The notes under the pieces were generated by a model. The model saw only the letters and a program-made list of their open reading frames with translations. It was not told where the DNA came from and ran no database searches. A stretch of 6,680 bases of DNA from Candidatus Zophobacter franzmannii. GTDB taxonomy: Bacteria; Cloacimonadota; Cloacimonadia; Cloacimonadales; JAFGVF01. Position 1 is the stretch's first letter; every line of letters starts with the position of its first letter. Location of the stretch: the NCBI GenBank assembly GCA_030765245.1, contig JAVCCX010000288.1, positions 1 through 6,680 of the forward strand, given 5' to 3'. The position numbers and the translations under genes were made by a program. This document shows, piece by piece, positions 4,063 through 6,680 of this stretch.

Positions 4063-5703
4063 ATGAACAACAGATCAGTTAAAGGGATGTTAATCTTCCT
4101 ATTTATACTTCTGTCTCTCTATTTTGTACTTCAGTTTGTACCGGGTATCCCATTTACATGGGCCCAGAAAAAACTGAATCTTGGTCTTGACCTGAAGGGC
4201 GGAATGCAGTTGCTTTTAGAAGTTGATTTCAGTGAAGTTAACATTAAGAAAGCAGACAAAGAAAATGCCGTTCAGTCAGCCATTGAAATTATTAGAAATC
4301 GTATTGACCAGTTTGGTGTATCCGAACCGTCAATTCAAAGAATCGGTGATAACAGAATCCTTGTTCAATTGCCTGGTATTCAGGAATTTGAGCGTGCAAG
4401 AAACCTTATAGGTAAAACTGCCCGTCTTGAATTTAAACTTGTTGCTGAGCAGGATGAATATGAAAAAGTACTTACCAATGTTGACACTTATTTGAAGAAA
4501 AACATTGAGAAGTATGCTTTCTTAAAAGAAGTTCAAGAAGAACTAGCTATGGAAGACTCTGATGTAGCTTCTGACATTCTTGACGATGTTGCTGATACAA
4601 CAGCCACTGAAGAGGAAGCTGTAGAGACTGACCTTCTTGATGAAGAAGACAAAGTATTTACAAACCTTATCAACAGTGGTGATACACCGTACACAATCGC
4701 TTATGACTATGTTGGTCTTTTCAAAGAATTAATTAAAGATCCGTCCTTTAAGAAAGCTTTCCCATCAAACTTCCAACTTGTACTTGGAAAAGATGATAAA
4801 GATGATCCTAAGTCAGACAGACCTTTCTATATCCTTTACTCAAATCCTGAGATTACAGGTGATTACCTTGATGATGCTTCAACAAGCACCGGAAAGAATA
4901 TGAGTGACCCTAAGACATACAACAAGCCTATCATCAGCCTTGAGTTCAACCGTAATGGTGCAAAGAAATTTGCTAATATTACCGGTCAGAATAAAAATAG
5001 AATGCTTGCAATCGTTCTTGATGATGTTGTTTATATGGCACCAAGAATTAATGATAGAATTCCTGATGGAAGAGCTATCATTAGTGGCGTATTCAATATG
5101 ATGGAAGCACATGACCTCGTTATCGTTCTTAAAGCCGGTAACCTTCCTGCTCCAGTTAATATAATTGAGCGTAAGGATGTTGGTGCAACACTTGGTACAG
5201 ACAGTATCAATGCCGGTAAAAGGGCAGGTTTGATTGGTCTTATCGTTGTTGCAATATTCATGCTTGTATATTATAAAATCGGTGGTGTATTTGCAAATAT
5301 AGCACTTGTTCTTAATATTTCTTTCACCTTATCAATTCTTACTCTGTTTGGCGCAACTCTTACAATGCCGGGTATTGCAGGTCTAATCCTGACGATCGGT
5401 ATGGCTGTTGATGCTAATGTTCTCATTTTCGAAAGAATCAGAGAAGAGTTAGCTTCAGGCAAAACTATAAGAAGTGCTGTTGATGCAGGTTTTGCTCGCG
5501 CAATGATTACAATTGCCGACTCCAACATTACTACTCTTATCGCAGCAATAGTGCTGTATAACTTCGGAACCGGCCCGATTCGTGGATTTGCTGTTACTCT
5601 TGGAATAGGTATTATCGGCTCAATGTTTACAGCTATTGTAATCGTTAAAGCTCTTTTTAATACTTTTGTAACCAGCTCAAACCGCGACAAGCTGAGTCTT
5701 TAG
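4063..5703 (+). CDS. secD: Protein translocase subunit SecD
   Basis: SecD works with SecF beside SecYEG in the inner membrane, using the proton gradient to pull secreted proteins out on the periplasmic side. The 546-residue protein shows the full family pattern. There is one N-terminal membrane helix (about 8-28), then LGLDLKGGMQLLLEVD (40-55), the P1 periplasmic domain with RNRIDQFGVSEP (78-89), and RILVQLPG (98-105). The conserved LPAPVNIIE (361-369) precedes the membrane part. The remaining five helices lie in about 388-535, including GMAVDANVLIFERIREE (446-462), whose Asp450 corresponds to the conserved transmembrane Asp of SecD, and DSNITTLIAA (486-495). A strongly acidic, low-complexity stretch at about 163-197 sits within the periplasmic domain and looks like a lineage-specific insert. 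The start has a strong SD, AGGAG at 4049-4053, 9 nt upstream. The stop overlaps the secF SD, so the two are translated together. Confidence 0.97.
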   Translation: MNNRSVKGMLIFLFILLSLYFVLQFVPGIPFTWAQKKLNLGLDLKGGMQLLLEVDFSEVNIKKADKENAVQSAIEIIRNRIDQFGVSEPSIQRIGDNRILVQLPGIQEFERARNLIGKTARLEFKLVAEQDEYEKVLTNVDTYLKKNIEKYAFLKEVQEELAMEDSDVASDILDDVADTTATEEEAVETDLLDEEDKVFTNLINSGDTPYTIAYDYVGLFKELIKDPSFKKAFPSNFQLVLGKDDKDDPKSDRPFYILYSNPEITGDYLDDASTSTGKNMSDPKTYNKPIISLEFNRNGAKKFANITGQNKNRMLAIVLDDVVYMAPRINDRIPDGRAIISGVFNMMEAHDLVIVLKAGNLPAPVNIIERKDVGATLGTDSINAGKRAGLIGLIVVAIFMLVYYKIGGVFANIALVLNISFTLSILTLFGATLTMPGIAGLILTIGMAVDANVLIFERIREELASGKTIRSAVDAGFARAMITIADSNITTLIAAIVLYNFGTGPIRGFAVTLGIGIIGSMFTAIVIVKALFNTFVTSSNRDKLSL

Positions 5704-5707
5704 GAGG
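5702..5707 (+). promoter_or_regulatory. secF ribosome binding site overlapping the secD stop codon
   Basis: AGGAGG shares its first two bases with the TAG stop of secD and lies 5 nt before the GTG at 5713. It fixes GTG as the secF start and implies translational coupling between the two subunits. Confidence 0.85.
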
Positions 5708-5712
5708 AAACA

Positions 5713-6675
5713 GTGAAATTCTTAACAAATACAAACTTCCAGATAATCCAGAAGAGAAAAGTTGCTTACATTGTATCTGCTATCGTTATTTTAGTAGGTA
5801 TCGTCTCAATGGTTATCAATGGCGGTCCTAAATACGGTATTGACTTTACCGGTGGTATCTCTCTTGAACTTGATTTTTCTCCAGTTGAAGAAGGAACCGC
5901 TCAGGTACAGATAGATGAAATTCGTGACGTAATGAAGAAAGCGGGCCAGAGTGGTGCTGAAATTCAGCGACTCGGTAAGGATGGAAGTAACATCTTCTTG
6001 ATTAAAGCTCAAACAAGTGAGGAAGGAAATCAGATGGCACAGATTCTGAAAGCCTTCCGTAGTGAGTTACCGGCTTATGCAAACAAAACTGAGAAAGAAT
6101 TTGTTCGCTTACAACAGGAGATTGGACCTCGTGTTGGTGAAGAACTCAAATGGCAGTCTATGAAGGCTTTATTCGTTTCTCTTATCCTTATGATTATCTA
6201 CATCTGGATTAGATTCGAATTGACCTTCGGTGTGGCAGCTATTATCGCTCTTTTCCATGATGTTCTAATAACTCTCAGTATCTTCTCAATCTTCGGTAGA
6301 GAGATTTCAACAAGTATTGTTGCTGCACTCTTGATGATTGTCGGTTACTCAATCAATGATAGTATCGTTGTGTTTGACCGTATTCGTGAAGACTTGAGAA
6401 AACATCATCGTGATAGCTTTGAGAATGTGTTCAACAGTTCAATTAACAAAACATTGAGCAGAACAGTTATCACTTCCGGTACTACAATTCTTACAGCACT
6501 CGCACTTTTCATCTTTGGTGGAACAGTGATCAAGGGTTTCTCATTTGCAATCCTTATCGGTGTTATAACTGGTACCTACTCATCTATCTTTATTGCTAGT
6601 CCTATCGTTGTAGATTGGTTCCAGGCAACTAAGAAAGACCATCCTCGTTTCAAAAAGATGACAGGCCGTAAATAA
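5713..6675 (+). CDS. secF: Protein translocase subunit SecF
   Basis: The 320-residue partner of SecD forms the other half of the SecDF membrane motor. It has an N-terminal membrane helix (about 17-36), the family signature YGIDFTGGISLELDF (41-55), and a periplasmic domain to about residue 145. Then come QEIGPRVGEELKWQSMKAL (135-153) and five further helices. These include the conserved FHDV (181-184) and GYSINDSIVVFDRIRE (211-226), whose Asp216 corresponds to a conserved transmembrane acidic residue. TVITSGTTILTALALFIFGG (251-270) and a final helix ending in the basic tail FKKMTGRK complete it. Length and motifs are normal, with no damage. It starts with GTG, supported by AGGAGG 5 nt upstream, and stops with TAA 5 nt before the window edge, so no terminator is visible. 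Confidence 0.97.
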   Translation: MKFLTNTNFQIIQKRKVAYIVSAIVILVGIVSMVINGGPKYGIDFTGGISLELDFSPVEEGTAQVQIDEIRDVMKKAGQSGAEIQRLGKDGSNIFLIKAQTSEEGNQMAQILKAFRSELPAYANKTEKEFVRLQQEIGPRVGEELKWQSMKALFVSLILMIIYIWIRFELTFGVAAIIALFHDVLITLSIFSIFGREISTSIVAALLMIVGYSINDSIVVFDRIREDLRKHHRDSFENVFNSSINKTLSRTVITSGTTILTALALFIFGGTVIKGFSFAILIGVITGTYSSIFIASPIVVDWFQATKKDHPRFKKMTGRK

Positions 6676-6680
6676 ACGAA

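Noticed and set aside
5031..5690. Minus-strand ORFs opposite secD
   Set aside because: They are antisense shadows of the secD membrane region, with Ile/Ala/Pro-rich products mirroring its codons.

Overview
The window comes from an A+T-rich, Gram-negative-type (diderm) bacterium. The evidence is the end of an ADP-heptose epimerase gene (LPS inner-core heptose synthesis), a separate secD-secF pair, a tRNA with encoded CCA, and strong AGGAG-type ribosome binding sites. The protein sequences look broadly like those of the Bacteroidota/FCB side of the tree. I cannot fix the phylum from sequence alone.

Layout, left to right: (1) The 3' end of hldD is followed after 7 nt by an intact gene for a Crp-like cyclic-nucleotide-binding domain fused to a histidine kinase, probably in the same transcription unit. 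(2) A tRNA-Arg(CCG) gene follows. (3) Converging on it from the minus strand, 6 nt away, is a heavily decayed hybrid sensor kinase gene. It is spread over three reading frames, with two apparent internal deletions (one in the sensor domain, one removing the ATPase domain and the front of the receiver) and a His-to-Tyr change at the phosphorylation site. (4) Upstream of that wreck lies about 160 nt of unusually G+C-rich DNA full of short dyads and repeated words. (5) On the plus strand comes a small exported protein that resembles a thioredoxin fold but has lost the CXXC cysteines, with its own promoter-like sequence and a downstream hairpin. (6) About 470 nt of mostly non-coding, A+T-rich DNA holds one doubtful small ORF. 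(7) The window ends with intact secD and secF, tightly coupled, encoding the proton-driven accessory subunits of the Sec translocon.

The intact genes are mostly housekeeping (envelope biogenesis, translation, protein export). The middle 1.5-2 kb is accessory and decaying. I do not see a convincing new multi-gene system. The observations most worth a second look are the cNMP-kinase fusion, the G+C-rich structured island beside the pseudogene, the reconstruction of the dead hybrid kinase, and the cysteine-less thioredoxin-like exported protein.
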